DNA from: Pseudomonas hamedanensis
GTDB taxonomy: Bacteria > Pseudomonadota > Gammaproteobacteria > Pseudomonadales > Pseudomonadaceae
Direction: 5' to 3'
DNA: 64,000 nt
NCBI RefSeq assembly: GCF_014268595.2
Contig: NZ_CP077091.1
Coordinates: forward strand, 22,501-86,500
Shown here piece after piece: positions 63,532-64,000 of the stretch (within the stretch, counting starts at the first letter, position 1; each line of letters opens with the position of its first letter). Below the pieces are notes generated by a model that worked only from the letters and a program-made list of their open reading frames with translations, made no database searches and was not told the DNA's origin. A program made the position numbers and the translations under genes.

Positions 63532-64000
63532 CTACTCGGCGTTTAACAGCGGCTCGACCGACAGCCGTGCCGGTTTCGCCTGACCGTCGGAAGTCAGCAA
63601 GCCAAAATTCTGCTCGCGTTCGTTACTGCCCGTGGCGCTGTTTCTCCATTCGTAGATAGAGGTCAACGGGATATTCAGCCGTTTAACGTCCGTGATAAAT
63701 GCGTTGATCCTGGTCGCTTGCCCTTCGGGGCCACCGTTGGACGCGAGCGCGGAAACCCCCCACTCACTGATGACGCCCGGCAGATTGAAATTCTGCTGGA
63801 TGAACGTCTGTGCGTTGCTGATCTGGGTGGCCGTCATGCCATACGGGTGGTAGGAGACGGCGTTCAGGCATTTAGGGTGTTCGCTGACGATGCGTTTCAG
63901 CGCAACGGTCGAGGCCGAGCCGGCGCTCGGTGCCCGGGCAAAGCCGAAACCGACTCGCGGCGCCAGCTGAGGCTGAGCTTCCAGCGCTTTACACATACCC
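63532..64000 (-). CDS. Glycoside hydrolase, C-terminal part (cut by window edge)
   Basis: The last about 155 residues of a TIM-barrel glycosidase of the GH5/GH39 (clan A) type. The nucleophile-type Glu is in GVISEWGVSALASNGG, NAVSYHPYG matches the preceding barrel strand, and IYEWRNSATGSNEREQNFGLLTSDGQAKPA is the usual final strand and loop. The frame stays open to the edge, so the Met at 63996 is not the start. Related proteins in the genus lie in exopolysaccharide clusters; this cannot be checked here. Confidence 0.7.
   Translation of the reverse strand, partial: GMCKALEAQPQLAPRVGFGFARAPSAGSASTVALKRIVSEHPKCLNAVSYHPYGMTATQISNAQTFIQQNFNLPGVISEWGVSALASNGGPEGQATRINAFITDVKRLNIPLTSIYEWRNSATGSNEREQNFGLLTSDGQAKPARLSVEPLLNAE

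Overview
The window looks like chromosomal DNA of a Pseudomonas from the P. fluorescens group. Evidence: fluorescens-type REP elements (tgtaggagcgagcctgctcgcga and its complement), PsrA and two-site LexA control regions, an Rsm-type regulatory RNA with a GacA-like upstream half-site, and gene blocks whose order matches P. aeruginosa as I remember it (topA-lexA-sulA-psrA-nagZ-mtnP; copRS-cupredoxin-queF-mlaA-rssBC-tal). Everything is called by reading; no searches were run.

Layout. 1-1860: 3' half of a 23S rRNA gene, the spacer, 5S rRNA and terminator, closing an rRNA operon. 1.9-5.4 kb: a second-type PBP2, an LprI-like protein, a START-domain protein and a candidate RsmX RNA. 5.4-21.5 kb: acnA, rlmM, tusA, a MATE pump, pdxB, a small protein, an ABC exporter, a Fic protein, slt, uup, a universal stress protein and a membrane-anchored unknown. 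21.5-25.4 kb: a long structured intergenic region and fadBA. 25.4-33.5 kb: a DUF1653 protein, topA, two small conserved proteins, the sulA-lexA SOS unit, divergent psrA, then nagZ and mtnP. 33.5-39.6 kb: two paralogous SWIM/SNF2 helicases facing each other across a REP pair. 39.6-45.5 kb: csiV and mfd on one strand, an N-terminally extended GAPDH on the other. 45.5-54.5 kb: an MHS transporter behind a perfect 31-bp inverted repeat, apbE, sthA, a glycerophosphodiesterase, a PilZ protein and lolCDE. 54.5-63.3 kb: copper two-component system, Met/His-rich cupredoxin, queF, a DUF4404 protein, a degenerate HAD protein, mlaA, rssB-rssC and tal. The right edge cuts a glycoside hydrolase.

How the genes connect. 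PsrA, a fatty-acid-responsive repressor, is encoded in the same window as fadBA, a known target in P. aeruginosa. LexA and SulA form one SOS transcription unit. CopR/CopS face the cupredoxin they probably control, with a matching CopR box between them. RssB and RssC are a partner-switch pair of the kind that tunes RpoS. LolC, LolD and LolE form the lipoprotein exporter. Slt, NagZ and PBP2 belong to cell-wall synthesis and recycling.

No prophage, insertion sequence, CRISPR array, integron or tRNA gene was seen. The least explained items are the helicase pair, the structured RNAs around fadB, nagZ and rssB, the candidate RsmX, and the apparent lack of the nqr operon next to apbE.
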